Counted from the stretch's first letter, positions 37,648 to 52,099 are shown. The stretch is DNA of 64,000 bases from Affinundibacterium nitidum (GCF_014284155.1 NZ_JACOFZ010000002.1:186001-250000); one strand, 5' to 3'. Translations and numbers: made by a program. Notes: generated by a model from the sequence alone, not told the origin.

Positions 37648-38301
37648 ATGCACTTTTCAACGGCACCTCAGTCACAAAGACAATTCGCAACAATTGCGAT
37701 GATTGCTTTCGCTCACGTTGTGCTGCTCGCAGCCATCTTAGCTAATCCGATTTCCCGTCTCACCACTCAACCAAAGCAAACGATAGTGATGATGGTGCCG
37801 ACCGCACAGCCGCCCGCCCAGGTTCCTCCCGCACAAAAGACTGAAAAACTCAGCAAACAAGAGAATATTGTTACGACTAACATGCCAACGGCTGTGGCGA
37901 GTAAAGCCGATAATCCAGATGCGATTCAAGTAGCGCCGGCGGTCAGTGAAATACCACCAGCGCCTAGCCATGTTCCAGTTACGGCAATGCCCAGTGTAGC
38001 GAAAGCAGAGCCAAGTGGCCCCAAAGTCATTAGTGCCGTTGAATACATTCAAGCACCACAAGCAGACTATCCGCCTATGGCCAAACGTATGGGCGAAGAA
38101 GGTCGTGTGGTGATGCAAGTGCTGGTGAACGACAAAGGCCGCGCGGAGAAAGTTGAAATCATCAAATCCTCGGGCTTCAATCGATTAGACGAATCTGCGA
38201 AAACAGCTTTAATGCGTGCGATTTTCAAGCCTTATGTTGAAGATGGAAAATCGGTGACCGTTCTTGCCACGGCAAGCATTAACTTCTCATTGCGAGGCTG
38301 A
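37648..38301 (+). CDS. tonB: TonB-like energy transducer
   Basis: A 217-residue protein. A single hydrophobic segment (about 15-35) anchors it in the inner membrane, a Pro/Ala/Gln-rich spacer crosses the periplasm, and the C-terminal 85 residues form the TonB domain (ADYPPMAKRMGEEGRVVMQV, SSGFNRLDESAKTALMRAIF). It passes energy from ExbB/ExbD to outer-membrane receptors for iron complexes and similar ligands. No exbBD genes lie beside it. The ATG at 37648 is preferred over a TTG three codons upstream; the ribosome site is weak or distant. Iron control is suggested by the upstream palindrome. Confidence 0.9.
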   Translation: MHFSTAPQSQRQFATIAMIAFAHVVLLAAILANPISRLTTQPKQTIVMMVPTAQPPAQVPPAQKTEKLSKQENIVTTNMPTAVASKADNPDAIQVAPAVSEIPPAPSHVPVTAMPSVAKAEPSGPKVISAVEYIQAPQADYPPMAKRMGEEGRVVMQVLVNDKGRAEKVEIIKSSGFNRLDESAKTALMRAIFKPYVEDGKSVTVLATASINFSLRG

Positions 38302-38334
38302 TTCCGGCGATTATTGAGTGTTAGGGACGTAAAA

Positions 38335-38369
38335 AAAGCGTGTAGAGAAAAAATGGCTCTACACGCTTT
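38335..38369. terminator. Bidirectional terminator between tonB and the GST gene
   Basis: AAAGCGTGTAGAG (38335-38347) and CTCTACACGCTTT (38357-38369) form a perfect 13-bp stem with A/T tracts on both sides, serving the convergent genes. Confidence 0.85.
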
Positions 38370-38387
38370 CTTATTTGATGCAAAGGA

Positions 38388-38996
38388 TCACTGTGGCACA
38401 GTATCCTTAAACGATTGGCGCTCACCCAATTTATCAAACAACTTCGCCAAATTCGGATATTCGTCGCGCCATTGTATTTCAGGGAAACGGAACGATAACC
38501 AGCCTAAACAACAGGCTACAGCGATATCTGCCAAGGTTAGGTGGTTACTCACGCAATAAGCAGACTCACCTAAGCCTAGAGACATCGCTTTCAAACCCGC
38601 ATTCACTTTATCGAGTTGACGACCTATCCAAGCTTCGCTGCGGAACTCAGGCTCACGTTTCGTGCGTTCGACGAACACCATCACTGCTGCATCCAGAATA
38701 CCGTCAGCTAATGCCTCCCAGTTTTTGACCTCAGCACGTTCACGACCATGTGGTGGAATCAATTTACCTACTGGGGTTAGCGTATCGAGATATTCAACGA
38801 TAACGCGCGAATCAAACATGGCGCCACCGTCTTCCATCAACAAACAAGGAACTTTACCCAATGGGTTGGATTGCTGAATCGTCGTGTCTGCTGCCCAAAC
38901 GTTTTCGAGAATTAATGCGTAGTCCAACTTCTTTTCCGCCATAACGACGCGGACTTTTCGCACATAAGGGCTGGCGAGGGAACCAATGAGTTTCAT
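38388..38996 (-). CDS. Glutathione S-transferase family protein
   Basis: A 202-residue GST. The N-terminal thioredoxin-like domain has SPYVRKVRVVMAEKKLDY, with the probable active Ser at residue 9, and NPLGKVPCLLMEDGGAMFDSR, which binds glutathione. The C-terminal helical domain includes HLTLADIAVACCLGWL. It resembles YibF-type GSTs. The electrophilic substrate is unknown. It converges with tonB and diverges from purB. Confidence 0.9.
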   Translation of the reverse strand: MKLIGSLASPYVRKVRVVMAEKKLDYALILENVWAADTTIQQSNPLGKVPCLLMEDGGAMFDSRVIVEYLDTLTPVGKLIPPHGRERAEVKNWEALADGILDAAVMVFVERTKREPEFRSEAWIGRQLDKVNAGLKAMSLGLGESAYCVSNHLTLADIAVACCLGWLSFRFPEIQWRDEYPNLAKLFDKLGERQSFKDTVPQ

Positions 38997-40789
<1,793 letters not shown>

Positions 40790-40861
40790 GTTTCGAGTTT
40801 AAGTCTCAGCTTTGAATATTGAGTTGAGACTCACAACAATACGTAAACCTAGGTCCCAATG

Positions 40862-40904
40862 AAAAAGCGGCAAATTCATCTCTGAATTTGCCGCTTTCTT
40901 TTTT
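40862..40904. terminator. Bidirectional terminator between purB and the M4 protease gene
   Basis: AAAGCGGCAAATTCA (40864-40878) and TGAATTTGCCGCTTT (40883-40897) form a perfect 15-bp stem with a 4-base loop. T-runs lie on both strands. Confidence 0.92.
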
Positions 40905-40985
40905 CATCAACAATACGCTATGACACGCATTGTTTGACTTTGACGAACACAATATGAATTCATACTGTGCTCGTACCCTCCCTTT

Positions 40986-43532
<2,547 letters not shown>

Positions 43533-44063
43533 ATGCAAAAATATTCAGGCATTAGTATTTTCTTGCATTGGTTGATCGCGATCCTCATTGTTGCGGCGTT
43601 CGCGCTAGGTACCTACATGACAGAAATGCGCATTAGCCCAGCCAAATTACAGTACTACGCTTGGCATAAGTGGCTGGGGGTCACGGTACTGGGCTTGGTG
43701 GCGATTCGTTTGCTGGTGCGTTTGTGGAAAGGTGCGCCTGCATATCAAGCATCACTCAAGCCTTGGGAGAAGAATCTGGCGACAGCCACCCATCTGTTTT
43801 TATACTTTTTAATGTTCGCAGTGCCAATTTCTGGTTACTTGTATTCCTATGCGGCAGGCTTTCCAGTTGTCTACCTCGGTATCGTGCAATTGCCAGCATT
43901 GATTCCGCCCATGCCGGAACTCAAAGATTCGTTCAAAGAAGTACATGAAATTCTGACGACTATCATGGCAATCTTGGTTGCAATGCATTTCGCAGCAGCA
44001 TTGAAACATAAACTCATCGATAAAGATGGAACCCTAGAGCGCATGCTTCCAGGTAAAAACTAA
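43533..44063 (+). CDS. Cytochrome b561 family protein
   Basis: A 176-residue inner-membrane protein with four hydrophobic segments. Candidate haem-ligand histidines lie in IFLHWLIA, YYAWHKWLGV, ATHLFLYFLM and LVAMHFAAALKHKL, the pattern of prokaryotic cytochrome b561. It probably moves electrons between the quinone pool and a periplasmic partner. Two YceI genes follow at once; the pairing of b561 with YceI is common (yceJ-yceI in E. coli). GGAG lies 11 bases before the ATG. Confidence 0.9.
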   Translation: MQKYSGISIFLHWLIAILIVAAFALGTYMTEMRISPAKLQYYAWHKWLGVTVLGLVAIRLLVRLWKGAPAYQASLKPWEKNLATATHLFLYFLMFAVPISGYLYSYAAGFPVVYLGIVQLPALIPPMPELKDSFKEVHEILTTIMAILVAMHFAAALKHKLIDKDGTLERMLPGKN

Positions 44064-44078
44064 AGATAAGGAATGAAT

Positions 44079-44648
44079 ATGAATTTTCAAATGAAAAATT
44101 TTCTGCGTCTCAGCAGTGCTACTTTATTGAGCATCACAACGGGGCTGGTATTTGCGGGAAGCCTCAAACTCGACAATGCCAAAAGTAGCCTGCAAATCAC
44201 CTTCAAGCAAATGGAAGTACCAGTCCAGGCAAGTTTCAAGCGCTATGCGGTGATTATTGATCTCAACGAAAAACAAATCGAGCAGTCGAAAGCTCAAGTT
44301 GAAATCGATATGAATAGCTTAGAATTGCCCGCGCCCGAGTACAACAAAGAGGTGCAAAAGAAAGAATGGTTTAACGCCGCACAATTCCCCAAAGCGACTT
44401 TCACTTCAACAGCCATGAAGCTTATTGCACCTGGCAAGCTTCAAGTGAGCGGAAATCTGACCATCAAAGGCAAAGTTGTCGCGACCAGTTTTCCTTTAAG
44501 CTACAAAGCAGATGGAACTGGACAATTGTTTGAAGGTAGTTTGCCGATTAAGCGCCTTGCCTTTGGTATCGGTGATGGCGAATGGAAAGACACCAGCATG
44601 GTCGCTGATGAAGTTGTAATTAAATTTAAAGTAGTCACCACGAAGTAA
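44079..44648 (+). CDS. YceI family periplasmic protein (first copy)
   Basis: A 189-residue protein with a signal peptide (LRLSSATLLSITTGLVFAGS). The YceI lipocalin-like barrel is seen in SKAQVEIDMNSLELPAPEYN, QFPKATFTSTAMKLIAPGK and GNLTIKGKVVATSFPL. Members bind isoprenoid-type lipids; the role is not settled. The ATG at 44079 is preferred over 44073 because AAGGA is then at proper distance. It starts 15 bases after the cytochrome gene and is quite diverged from the second copy. Confidence 0.87.
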   Translation: MNFQMKNFLRLSSATLLSITTGLVFAGSLKLDNAKSSLQITFKQMEVPVQASFKRYAVIIDLNEKQIEQSKAQVEIDMNSLELPAPEYNKEVQKKEWFNAAQFPKATFTSTAMKLIAPGKLQVSGNLTIKGKVVATSFPLSYKADGTGQLFEGSLPIKRLAFGIGDGEWKDTSMVADEVVIKFKVVTTK

Positions 44649-44699
44649 CACCCTTTTATTGTGAGCATCGTTCACATCTTTTAACTTAGGAGTCAAAAC

Positions 44700-45269
44700 A
44701 TGAAATTATCTCGTTTCTTCGCAATCGCCTTGTTCGCTGTTGCAGCACCAAGCTTCGCACAAACATACAAAATCGACCCAACTCACACATTCCCAAGTTT
44801 TGAAGCTGACCATAAAGGTATTTCTTTCTGGCGCGGCAAATTCACGAAAACAAGTGGCACTGTGACTTTGGATCGTGCAGCGAAATCCGGTTCGATCAAT
44901 ATTGAAATCGCTGCGGATTCCATCGACTTTGGCATGGATAAAATGAATGGCCATGCTAAAAGCAAAGATATGTTCAATGTAGAGCAATTCCCAACAATTA
45001 AATACAAAAGCACCGCTTTGAAATTTGATGGCGACAAATTGGTTGCAGTTGAAGGTGAGCTGACGATGTTGGGCGTGACGAAGCCAGTGAATTTGACGAT
45101 CAACAAATTCAAATGCATCCAAGATGCAATGACAAAACGCGAAATCTGCGGTGCAGATGCGAGCGCGGAATTCAAACGCACAGACTTCGGTTTGAACTAC
45201 GCGATTGCTTATGGTTTCGCACCAGAAGTGAAATTGGCGATCCAAGTAGAAGCAGCTAAAGTCGACTAA
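44700..45269 (+). CDS. YceI family periplasmic protein (second copy)
   Basis: A 189-residue protein with signal peptide (MKLSRFFAIALFAVAAPSFA) and a full YceI domain: YKIDPTHTFPSFEADHKGIS, SINIEIAADSIDFGMDKMNG, FNVEQFPTIKYKSTALKF and GELTMLGVTKPVNLTI. It follows the first YceI gene by 51 bases, with TAGGAG as ribosome site, and belongs to the same operon. It is the more canonical of the two copies and could bind a quinone or polyprenyl-like lipid in the periplasm. Confidence 0.92.
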   Translation: MKLSRFFAIALFAVAAPSFAQTYKIDPTHTFPSFEADHKGISFWRGKFTKTSGTVTLDRAAKSGSINIEIAADSIDFGMDKMNGHAKSKDMFNVEQFPTIKYKSTALKFDGDKLVAVEGELTMLGVTKPVNLTINKFKCIQDAMTKREICGADASAEFKRTDFGLNYAIAYGFAPEVKLAIQVEAAKVD

Positions 45270-45315
45270 ATCATATCGATTGATTCGAACTAGTCAATTC
45301 ATTTAGTTGATTAGT

Positions 45316-45342
45316 GAGGTGGTCGAACAATTCGACCACCTC
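45316..45342. repeat. Perfect 12-bp hairpin just before marR
   Basis: GAGGTGGTCGAA (45316-45327) and TTCGACCACCTC (45331-45342) are exact reverse complements with a CAA loop, only 16 bases before the proposed marR ATG. There is no T-run, so it is not a typical terminator. It could be an operator of MarR itself or a leader hairpin that controls its translation. Confidence 0.6.
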
Positions 45343-45358
45343 TCCAACACTCTCCAAT

Positions 45359-45802
45359 ATGTTAGAGAAACGATACTTGCGCAGCATCCGACTCCTCTCA
45401 GAATGCATGCAACTGTTCGAAAAAGGGTCATCCAAGCGCGTACGCGCGATGGGCTTCACTGATTCTCAATTCGACATTATTGCCACTTTAGGCAACACCC
45501 CCGGCATGACATGCAAAGACTTAGGTGATAAGACTCTAATCACCAAAGGTACCCTCACAGGTGTGCTCGATCGCCTTGAGGCTAAAGGCCTGATCCAACG
45601 TGAGCGTGGTGAAGACCGCAGACAATTGTGGGTGAAACTTACTCCAGCCGGAGAAGAGAGCTTTGCCAAAGCCTTTCCTATAGTCGTGACTGGTGGCAGA
45701 CAAGTCTTTGAAGACTACCAAACTGAAGATTTCGACGCTTTAGAAACACAACTTCAAAAACTGAAAGCCACCCTGGCGAAATCCTTAGAACAAGAGCCAT
45801 AA
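45359..45802 (+). CDS. MarR-family transcriptional regulator
   Basis: A 147-residue winged-helix regulator. GFTDSQFDIIATLGNTPGMT, CKDLGDKTLITKGTLTGVLD and RLEAKGLIQRERGEDRRQLW cover the DNA-binding helices and wing. It probably represses the b561-yceI operon upstream, which shares a palindromic motif with its own leader. The start is uncertain: the ATG at 45359 lacks a good ribosome site, and a GTG at 45314 in frame would place the hairpin inside the coding sequence. I favour the ATG because it gives the usual MarR length. Confidence 0.87.
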   Translation: MLEKRYLRSIRLLSECMQLFEKGSSKRVRAMGFTDSQFDIIATLGNTPGMTCKDLGDKTLITKGTLTGVLDRLEAKGLIQRERGEDRRQLWVKLTPAGEESFAKAFPIVVTGGRQVFEDYQTEDFDALETQLQKLKATLAKSLEQEP

Positions 45803-45833
45803 AAAAAGCGGCACGTTTTCACGTACCGCTTTT
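45801..45833. terminator. Bidirectional terminator between marR and secA
   Basis: AAAAGCGGCACGT (45804-45816) and ACGTACCGCTTTT (45821-45833) pair with one mismatch around a TTTC loop, flanked by A/T tracts. It serves the convergent genes. Confidence 0.85.
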
Positions 45834-45857
45834 CTCAAATTTATTAATTGCGCAGGC

Positions 45858-48620
45858 TTAAGCTAACTTGCCGTGGCATTGCTTGAACTTTTTACCACTG
45901 CCGCAAGGACACATATCATTGCGTCCTACCTTCCAGCCTGATTCCACATAAGCCTGAGAGTCGTCCGTCGCTACTGGATTCGGTGCCAACATTTCTTCAG
46001 GAGATGCATTAGCATCAAAATCAGCATGTTGATAATGGACATTCTCGACTTGAGATTGCGCCAATTGCTGTTCCGCTGCTTCGATCTCTTCACGAGATTG
46101 AATACGAACTGTAACGATAATGCGCACCACTTCGTTTTTGATCATATCCAACATTTGACCAAATAACTCGAAAGCCTCACGCTTGTACTCTTGCTTAGGA
46201 TTCTTTTGCGCATAACCACGCAAATGGATACCTTGACGCAAATGATCCAAGGCAGCCAAATGTTCACGCCAATGGCTATCAATACTTTGCAGCATCACAC
46301 TACGTTCGAAACCTGCAAAAGATTCCTTACCGACCAAATCTACTTTCGCATCGTAATTGGCTTTTGCAGCAGCAACTACACGCTCAAGGATGTCCGCATC
46401 TGTCAGGTTTTGCTCGGTTTCCAGCAAGCCAGTTAAATTGATATCGAGTGCCCACTCAGCAGCTAAGTGTGTTTGCAAACCTTTCAAATCCCATTGCTCT
46501 TCCACTGATTCGTCAGGCACATACATGCGCACCAAATCATGGAACATACCATCACGCAAAGATGCCATCATCTCAGACATGTCATGCGCTTCCAGTAACT
46601 CATTACGTTGCTGGTAGATGACTTTACGCTGATCATTAGCAACGTCATCATATTCGAGCAATTGCTTACGAATATCGAAGTTACGTGCCTCAACTTTACG
46701 CTGTGCAGATTCAATAGAACGGCTTACGATACCCGCTTCGATTGGTTCACCTTCTGGCATTTTCAAGCGGTCCATGATCGCACGAACACGATCACCGGCG
46801 AAAATGCGCAACAAAGCATCATCCAAGGACAAGTAGAAACGTGAAGAGCCTGGATCGCCTTGGCGACCGGAACGACCGCGCAACTGATTATCAACGCGAC
46901 GGGATTCATGACGCTCTGTACCAACGATGTGCAAACCACCCGCTGCTACTACTTGATCATGCAATGACTGCCATTCATCACGCAATTGTTTTGCTTGCGC
47001 TTGTTTCTCAGCATCGGATAGAGTCGCCGATTCTTCGATTAATTGTACTTGCTTGGCGACGTTACCACCGAGGACGATATCAGTACCGCGCCCCGCCATA
47101 TTGGTTGCGATCGTAATGCCTTTTGGACGACCTGCTTGCGCAATAATTTCGGCTTCACGTGCATGCTGCTTCGCATTCAACACGTTATGCGGCAACTTCG
47201 CTTTTTCCAAAATACTGGACAACAATTCTGAATTTTCGATCGATGTCGTACCAACCAAGACTGGTTGACCGCGTTCATAACAATCCTGAATATCCTTCAG
47301 CATCGCACCGTACTTTTCTTCCGATGACTTATAGACTTGATCTTGGCGATCTTTGCGTTGTGATGGCCTATTTGGCGGAATAACCACTGTTTCCAAGCCA
47401 TAGATTTCTTGGAATTCGTAAGCTTCAGTATCTGCCGTACCAGTCATACCCGACAAGCGAGCATACATACGGAAATAATTTTGGAACGTGATCGACGCCA
47501 AAGTTTGGTTTTCGTTTTGAATACGAACACCTTCTTTTGCTTCGACTGCTTGATGCAAGCCATCTGACCAACGACGTCCTGTCATCATACGACCAGTAAA
47601 TTCATCGACAATCACGATTTCATCGTTCAACACCACATAGTGTTGGTCTTTAAAATACAAAGCATGCGCGCGCAGAGCAGCGTACAAGTGATGTACCAAG
47701 GAGATATTAGCTGCATCGTACAAAGACGCGCCCTCTGGCAACAAGCCCATCTGTGTCAAGATACGTTCAGCCTTGTCGTGACCAGCTTCAGTCAACAACA
47801 CTTGGTGCGATTTTTCGTCTTTAGTGTAGTCACCTGGTACTTCAACCACTCCTTTGCCGTCTGGCGTTTCTTCACCGATTTGCAAAGTTAAGAGCTTGGG
47901 TACTTCGTTTATCTTGTAATACAACTCTGTATGGTTTTCCGCTTGGCCGGAGATGATCAACGGCGTACGCGCCTCATCGATCAAAATCGAGTCGACTTCA
48001 TCAACGACCGCGAAATTCAAGGAACGTTGTACACGGTCTTTAGCTTCGTACACCATGTTGTCACGCAAATAGTCGAAACCAAATTCGTTATTGGTACCGT
48101 AAGTGACATCGGATGAGTAGGCAGTCTGCTTCGCATCGTGCTCAAGTTGCGACAAGTTAACGCCTGTCGTCAAACCCAACCAGCCATACAATTGCCCCAT
48201 TTGTTCGGCATCGCGCTGAGCCAAATAGTCATTGACCGTAACAACGTGTACGCCCTTACCTGATAATGCATTCAAGTAAATCGGCAAAGTCGCCATCAAG
48301 GTTTTACCTTCCCCTGTGCCCATTTCGGCGATTTTGCCGAAGTGCAAAGCCATACCGCCCATCATCTGAACGTCAAAATGGCGCATTTTCAGCACACGTT
48401 TACTTGCTTCGCGACAAACAGCAAATGCCTCAGGCAAAATGGCGTCAAGCGTCTCGCCCTTGCTAATACGCTCTTTAAACTCTGGTGTTTTAGCCTTCAG
48501 TTGCTCATCAGTCAGTGCTTCCAACTTTGGCTCTAAGGCGTTAATTTCACGCACTATCTTTTGGTATTGTTTCAAGAGCCGCTGATTACGACTACCGAAT
48601 ATTTTGGTCAGGAATGACAT
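45858..48620 (-). CDS. secA: Preprotein translocase ATPase SecA
   Basis: A 920-residue motor. Walker [11 protein letters not shown] (about 103-112), [34 protein letters not shown] and [32 protein letters not shown]-type motifs are all in order. The C-terminus ends [17 protein letters not shown], the zinc-binding tail that contacts SecB and phospholipids. It drives secretory proteins through SecYEG, which would include the signal-peptide chitinases and the M4 protease here. Transcribed toward marR. Confidence 0.98.
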   Translation of the reverse strand: MSFLTKIFGSRNQRLLKQYQKIVREINALEPKLEALTDEQLKAKTPEFKERISKGETLDAILPEAFAVCREASKRVLKMRHFDVQMMGGMALHFGKIAEMGTGEGKTLMATLPIYLNALSGKGVHVVTVNDYLAQRDAEQMGQLYGWLGLTTGVNLSQLEHDAKQTAYSSDVTYGTNNEFGFDYLRDNMVYEAKDRVQRSLNFAVVDEVDSILIDEARTPLIISGQAENHTELYYKINEVPKLLTLQIGEETPDGKGVVEVPGDYTKDEKSHQVLLTEAGHDKAERILTQMGLLPEGASLYDAANISLVHHLYAALRAHALYFKDQHYVVLNDEIVIVDEFTGRMMTGRRWSDGLHQAVEAKEGVRIQNENQTLASITFQNYFRMYARLSGMTGTADTEAYEFQEIYGLETVVIPPNRPSQRKDRQDQVYKSSEEKYGAMLKDIQDCYERGQPVLVGTTSIENSELLSSILEKAKLPHNVLNAKQHAREAEIIAQAGRPKGITIATNMAGRGTDIVLGGNVAKQVQLIEESATLSDAEKQAQAKQLRDEWQSLHDQVVAAGGLHIVGTERHESRRVDNQLRGRSGRQGDPGSSRFYLSLDDALLRIFAGDRVRAIMDRLKMPEGEPIEAGIVSRSIESAQRKVEARNFDIRKQLLEYDDVANDQRKVIYQQRNELLEAHDMSEMMASLRDGMFHDLVRMYVPDESVEEQWDLKGLQTHLAAEWALDINLTGLLETEQNLTDADILERVVAAAKANYDAKVDLVGKESFAGFERSVMLQSIDSHWREHLAALDHLRQGIHLRGYAQKNPKQEYKREAFELFGQMLDMIKNEVVRIIVTVRIQSREEIEAAEQQLAQSQVENVHYQHADFDANASPEEMLAPNPVATDDSQAYVESGWKVGRNDMCPCGSGKKFKQCHGKLA

Positions 48621-48840
48621 GCTTATGTGTTGGTGATGAGTAAGGTTCTAAAACACTGCGTCAACTGAACGCAGCAAATATGACTAACTTTTAATTTTAA
48701 CATGACACCACCCCATTTCTGGAAAAATGGAAGGGCGACAGAAGAGATCAGAGTGGATTTGGTGCCGAAAAAGACAATTTCAAGGCTGGCTTGAGGGTGT
48801 TTTTCGACGATCTGAATAAAAAATTACTATTTAGAAATAA

Positions 48841-49806
48841 TTATTTAACTAAAGCTGCGATTTTCGAAACATCCGCACCTTCGTTCCCTGCGTTCAAGAA
48901 CTTATGTGGGTTTTGTGGAATACCTTTGATACGCACTTCAAAATGCAAATGCGCTCCGGTCGAACGCCCTGTCGAACCAATATCTGCAATTCGCTGTCCA
49001 CGTTTAACAATATCACCGACCTTGGCATACAAACGCGAAGCATGTGCGTAACGCGTCATCATATCGCCACCATGATCAATCTCTAGCATATTGCCGAACT
49101 CTGGATGGTATTCAGCGGCAATCACCACACCACCGGCCGCTGCAACGATTGGCGTGCCAGTAGGCGCAGAGAAATCAAGACCTTCATGGAAGGCCGTACG
49201 TCCTGAGAATGGGTCGATACGGCGTCCAAAAGTCGAAGCGTTATAGCCAACGTTAACAGGAACGACAGTTGGCAATAATTTTGCTTGTAATTTAAAACTC
49301 ATTAACTTTGACTCGACCACATTCAGATAGTCTGAGCGGTACCCCACATCTCGCGCCATCACATCAAGGGACTGTTGAAAATCATTCAAACTCAAGTCTG
49401 GCTTAATCACAGGCACTTCAACACCGCCACGTCCTGGCGGCTCTTTGAAATTAAACTCTTCTGGTTTGACACCCGCTAAGCCTTGCACACGCTCACCTAA
49501 AGCATCAAGACGGATCAGTTGTGCTTGCATTTCGCCCAACTTCGCAGCCATCGCTGCTAGGTTTTCTTTGAGATATTTATCGTTGGTCGTGACGGTCGCC
49601 ACTCCACCTGGCATCAAGGATTCGGGCATCAGAGCTTTTGCCAACTTAGAATCGTTGGCCGCAAGACGTGCGGTCACAGACATCAAGGCCACCGCACACA
49701 GAACAGATACAACAAAAAACACTAGCAGAAAGCTAATCAAATGCTTGGACGACAGCGTCACCGACTTGGCTTGCGTCAAGCGAGAATGCATAATAATTAC
49801 TTGCAT
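48841..49806 (-). CDS. M23-family (LytM-type) peptidoglycan endopeptidase or activator, membrane-anchored
   Basis: A 321-residue protein. The ATG at 49806 is chosen because GGAGG stands 9 bases before it. A hydrophobic anchor (LISFLLVFFVVSVLCAVALM) lies near residues 20-42, followed by a periplasmic coiled-coil and then the M23 domain: FHEGLDFSAPTGTPIVAAAG, HGGDMMTRYAHAS and GAHLHFEVRIKG contain the zinc ligands (His, Asp, His). With these ligands it may be an active endopeptidase that cuts peptidoglycan cross-links. It lies between secA and dciA, a usual place in Burkholderiales. Confidence 0.88.
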   Translation of the reverse strand: MQVIIMHSRLTQAKSVTLSSKHLISFLLVFFVVSVLCAVALMSVTARLAANDSKLAKALMPESLMPGGVATVTTNDKYLKENLAAMAAKLGEMQAQLIRLDALGERVQGLAGVKPEEFNFKEPPGRGGVEVPVIKPDLSLNDFQQSLDVMARDVGYRSDYLNVVESKLMSFKLQAKLLPTVVPVNVGYNASTFGRRIDPFSGRTAFHEGLDFSAPTGTPIVAAAGGVVIAAEYHPEFGNMLEIDHGGDMMTRYAHASRLYAKVGDIVKRGQRIADIGSTGRSTGAHLHFEVRIKGIPQNPHKFLNAGNEGADVSKIAALVK

Positions 49807-49854
49807 TAAAGATGCCTCCGTGACCAATAAAGATAGCTGTGGTAATGTGCTGCT

Positions 49855-50352
49855 ATGCAATCACCTCAACAACCTTATCGATTAAATATTAAGCGTGGCA
49901 AGAAACCTGCAAGTGCGCCTGGCATTTCTAGTTTCTTACAACAGAGCGATAAACTATCGCCGCTTTTGCCTACAGTGAAGCGAAACATTTCGCTTCAAAA
50001 AGAATGTGAAAGCTTTCTTCCACCCATATTTGGCCACTGCGAAGTACTAAATCTACATGAAGATCAACTTGTACTCTCCGCACCAAATGCGGCCATCGCC
50101 AGCAAATTAAAGCAACAACTGCCGAAATTACTAGCCCATTTGCAACATCGAGGCTGGCAGATTAACGCAATCAGAATCAAAGTACAAGTCAAAAAGACAG
50201 TTGAAAAACAACAAGCTGTCAAACAAGCACTACTTACTCCGTCCGCACTAAATGCCTTTAAGACACTAGAGGATAGCTTGGAGACAACACCTCAAAACGA
50301 GGCGCTAAAGGCTGCTTTAGCTCGGATGTTGAGTAGAAATGGTGTGAAATGA
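49855..50352 (+). CDS. dciA: DUF721 protein, probable replicative helicase loader DciA
   Basis: A 165-residue basic protein. The central DUF721 segment (CEVLNLHEDQLVLSAPNAAI, KLKQQLPKLLAHLQHRGWQI) matches DciA, which loads the DnaB helicase in bacteria that lack DnaC. The C-terminal tail is charged and probably flexible. It is the only plus-strand gene in this block, divergent from the M23 gene by 48 bases and convergent with lpxC. Location and sequence agree; helicase loading is inferred from the family. Confidence 0.78.
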   Translation: MQSPQQPYRLNIKRGKKPASAPGISSFLQQSDKLSPLLPTVKRNISLQKECESFLPPIFGHCEVLNLHEDQLVLSAPNAAIASKLKQQLPKLLAHLQHRGWQINAIRIKVQVKKTVEKQQAVKQALLTPSALNAFKTLEDSLETTPQNEALKAALARMLSRNGVK

Positions 50353-50399
50353 AAGCCTTTGGACGCAGTTTACTGGCCAAGAAAATCGGAAGCTTTACT

Positions 50400-51335
50400 C
50401 TAATTTAAAGCCCATTCACGCTGATCTAAATGAGAATAGGAAATTGGCGCATTTGCAATTTCGTCAAAACTAACGATCTCGTAGGCATCTGGTTGTGACA
50501 GCAATACCCGTAATAATTGGTTATTCAGACCATGACCAGATTTGTGCGCAGTATAACTTGCCAAAAATGGATGTCCGATTAAATACAAATCGCCAATCGC
50601 GTCCAAGATTTTGTGTCGCACGAACTCATCATCAAAGCGCAAGCCGTCGGCATTCAAAATGCGATACTCGTCCATCACGATAGCGTTTTCGAGCGATCCG
50701 CCACGCGCCAAACCGATGCCGCGTAGCATTTCTACGTCTTGCATGAACCCAAACGTGCGGGCACGTGCGACATCTTTTACGTAAGACACTTTTTCGAAAT
50801 CAACTACCGCAGTTTGTGCGGTGCCATCAACCGCTGGATGATTGAACTCAATAAAGAAACTGAGCTTAAAACCATCATAAGGTTCCAGGCGCGCCCACTT
50901 TTCAGACTTGCCGCTTCCTTCGCGGATTTCCACCGGTTTTAACACTCGGATAAATTTCTTGGCGGCCTCTTGCTCTTGCAGACCGCCTTGCTGGATGAGA
51001 TAAACAAAAGACGATGCAGAACCATCCATAATAGGAATTTCTTCCGCACTGACATCAATAAACAAGTTATCGATGCCTAGGCCCGCACACGCTGAAAGCA
51101 AATGCTCCACCGTTGACACTTTGGCTCCATCCTTAGTTAAGGTGGAGGCCATTTTCGTATCGCCGATGTTGAGTGCGGTCGCTGGAAAAACGACAGGCGG
51201 CGTCAAATCAACGCGTGTAAAAACAATACCTGTATCCACAGGCGCTGGTTTTAGGGTAAGCGTCACCTTAGTGCCAGAGTGAACTCCAACACCAATGGTC
51301 TTAACCTCTTGTTTAATCGTTCTTTGTTTTAGCAT
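50400..51335 (-). CDS. lpxC: UDP-3-O-acyl-N-acetylglucosamine deacetylase
   Basis: A 311-residue zinc enzyme. [17 protein letters not shown] carries the first zinc His, and [20 protein letters not shown] the second His and Asp, followed by the catalytic His in HKSGHGLNN. It makes the committed step of lipid A synthesis. Its sequence covers the usual length for the family. It lies downstream of the peroxiredoxin gene on the same strand, separated by a terminator, as in other Burkholderiales. Confidence 0.97.
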   Translation of the reverse strand: MLKQRTIKQEVKTIGVGVHSGTKVTLTLKPAPVDTGIVFTRVDLTPPVVFPATALNIGDTKMASTLTKDGAKVSTVEHLLSACAGLGIDNLFIDVSAEEIPIMDGSASSFVYLIQQGGLQEQEAAKKFIRVLKPVEIREGSGKSEKWARLEPYDGFKLSFFIEFNHPAVDGTAQTAVVDFEKVSYVKDVARARTFGFMQDVEMLRGIGLARGGSLENAIVMDEYRILNADGLRFDDEFVRHKILDAIGDLYLIGHPFLASYTAHKSGHGLNNQLLRVLLSQPDAYEIVSFDEIANAPISYSHLDQREWALN

Positions 51336-51411
51336 TCCGAGATTATAAACGTCGATCTGGTTTTACGCACAAGGACACTTGTAACATTGCGCTTTTCATA
51401 GCATTTCTGAT

Positions 51412-51447
51412 AGCAAAAAAGCGCACCCGAATGAGTGCGCTTTTGCT
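51412..51447 (-). terminator. Rho-independent terminator of the peroxiredoxin gene
   Basis: AAAAGCGCAC (51417-51426) and GTGCGCTTTT (51435-51444) form a 10-bp stem; on the minus strand it runs into TTTTTTGCT. Confidence 0.85.
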
Positions 51448-51462
51448 GGTGGAACGAGGAGC

Positions 51463-51969
51463 TTAAGCTAATTGTGCCAACATCGTTTCTGCATTGGACA
51501 CCGCAAATGCACCACCCTCTTCAACATTCAGGTGTTTTACCACGCCATCGACAACCACCATAGAGTAGCGTTGTGAGCGTGTGCCCATACCAAATTTACT
51601 GAAATCAGCATCGAGGCCGAGGGCTTTGCTGAAAGCTGCATTGCCGTCTGCCATCATACGTACGATGCCAGTGGCTTTTTGATCGCGACCCCATGCACCC
51701 ATCACAAACGCATCATTAACGGAAACACACCAAATTTCATCTACACCCTTTGCTTTCAAAGCAGCCGCATGTTCGACATAGCCTGGAACGTGTTTGGCAG
51801 AGCAAGTTGGAGTGTAAGCACCTGGCAGACCGAAAATGGCGATGGTTTTGCCTTTGGCAAGATCGGCAACATTAAAAGTATTCGGGCCTAAAGAGCAGCC
51901 TTCTGTTTCGACTTCGATAAATTCTGCAAGGCTAGCTGCTGGCAATGTGTCACCGATCTTAATGGTCAT
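51463..51969 (-). CDS. Peroxiredoxin, Prx5 (redoxin) family
   Basis: A 168-residue peroxiredoxin. The peroxidatic Cys56 is in FGLPGAYTPTCSAKHVPGYV, the Prx5 motif; WCVSVNDAFVMGAWGRDQ and GTRSQRYSMVVVDGVVKHLN complete the fold. It reduces peroxides with thiols from glutathione/glutaredoxin or thioredoxin; which one cannot be told. GGGAG lies before the ATG. Its place between ftsZ and lpxC is usual in Burkholderiales, but the terminators on both sides make it its own transcription unit. Confidence 0.93.
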   Translation of the reverse strand: MTIKIGDTLPAASLAEFIEVETEGCSLGPNTFNVADLAKGKTIAIFGLPGAYTPTCSAKHVPGYVEHAAALKAKGVDEIWCVSVNDAFVMGAWGRDQKATGIVRMMADGNAAFSKALGLDADFSKFGMGTRSQRYSMVVVDGVVKHLNVEEGGAFAVSNAETMLAQLA

Positions 51970-52099
51970 AATGAACTCCCTAAAGTAAACTGAATTAGCT
52001 AAATGAACTTTTGTGAACTACCAAATTCCTGCCCGCCTCAATTGAGAATTCTCGGGCGAACCGCAAGTATGCCTGAAACAAAATTTTCCTGCAGAAAGC

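Noticed and set aside
37468-37653. 61-codon minus-strand frame ending in a Cys-rich tail (KCCEEDQC), and a 55-codon frame in another phase
   Set aside because: Both cross the tonB promoter or operator, start with weak codons and have no ribosome site; no family is recognisable.
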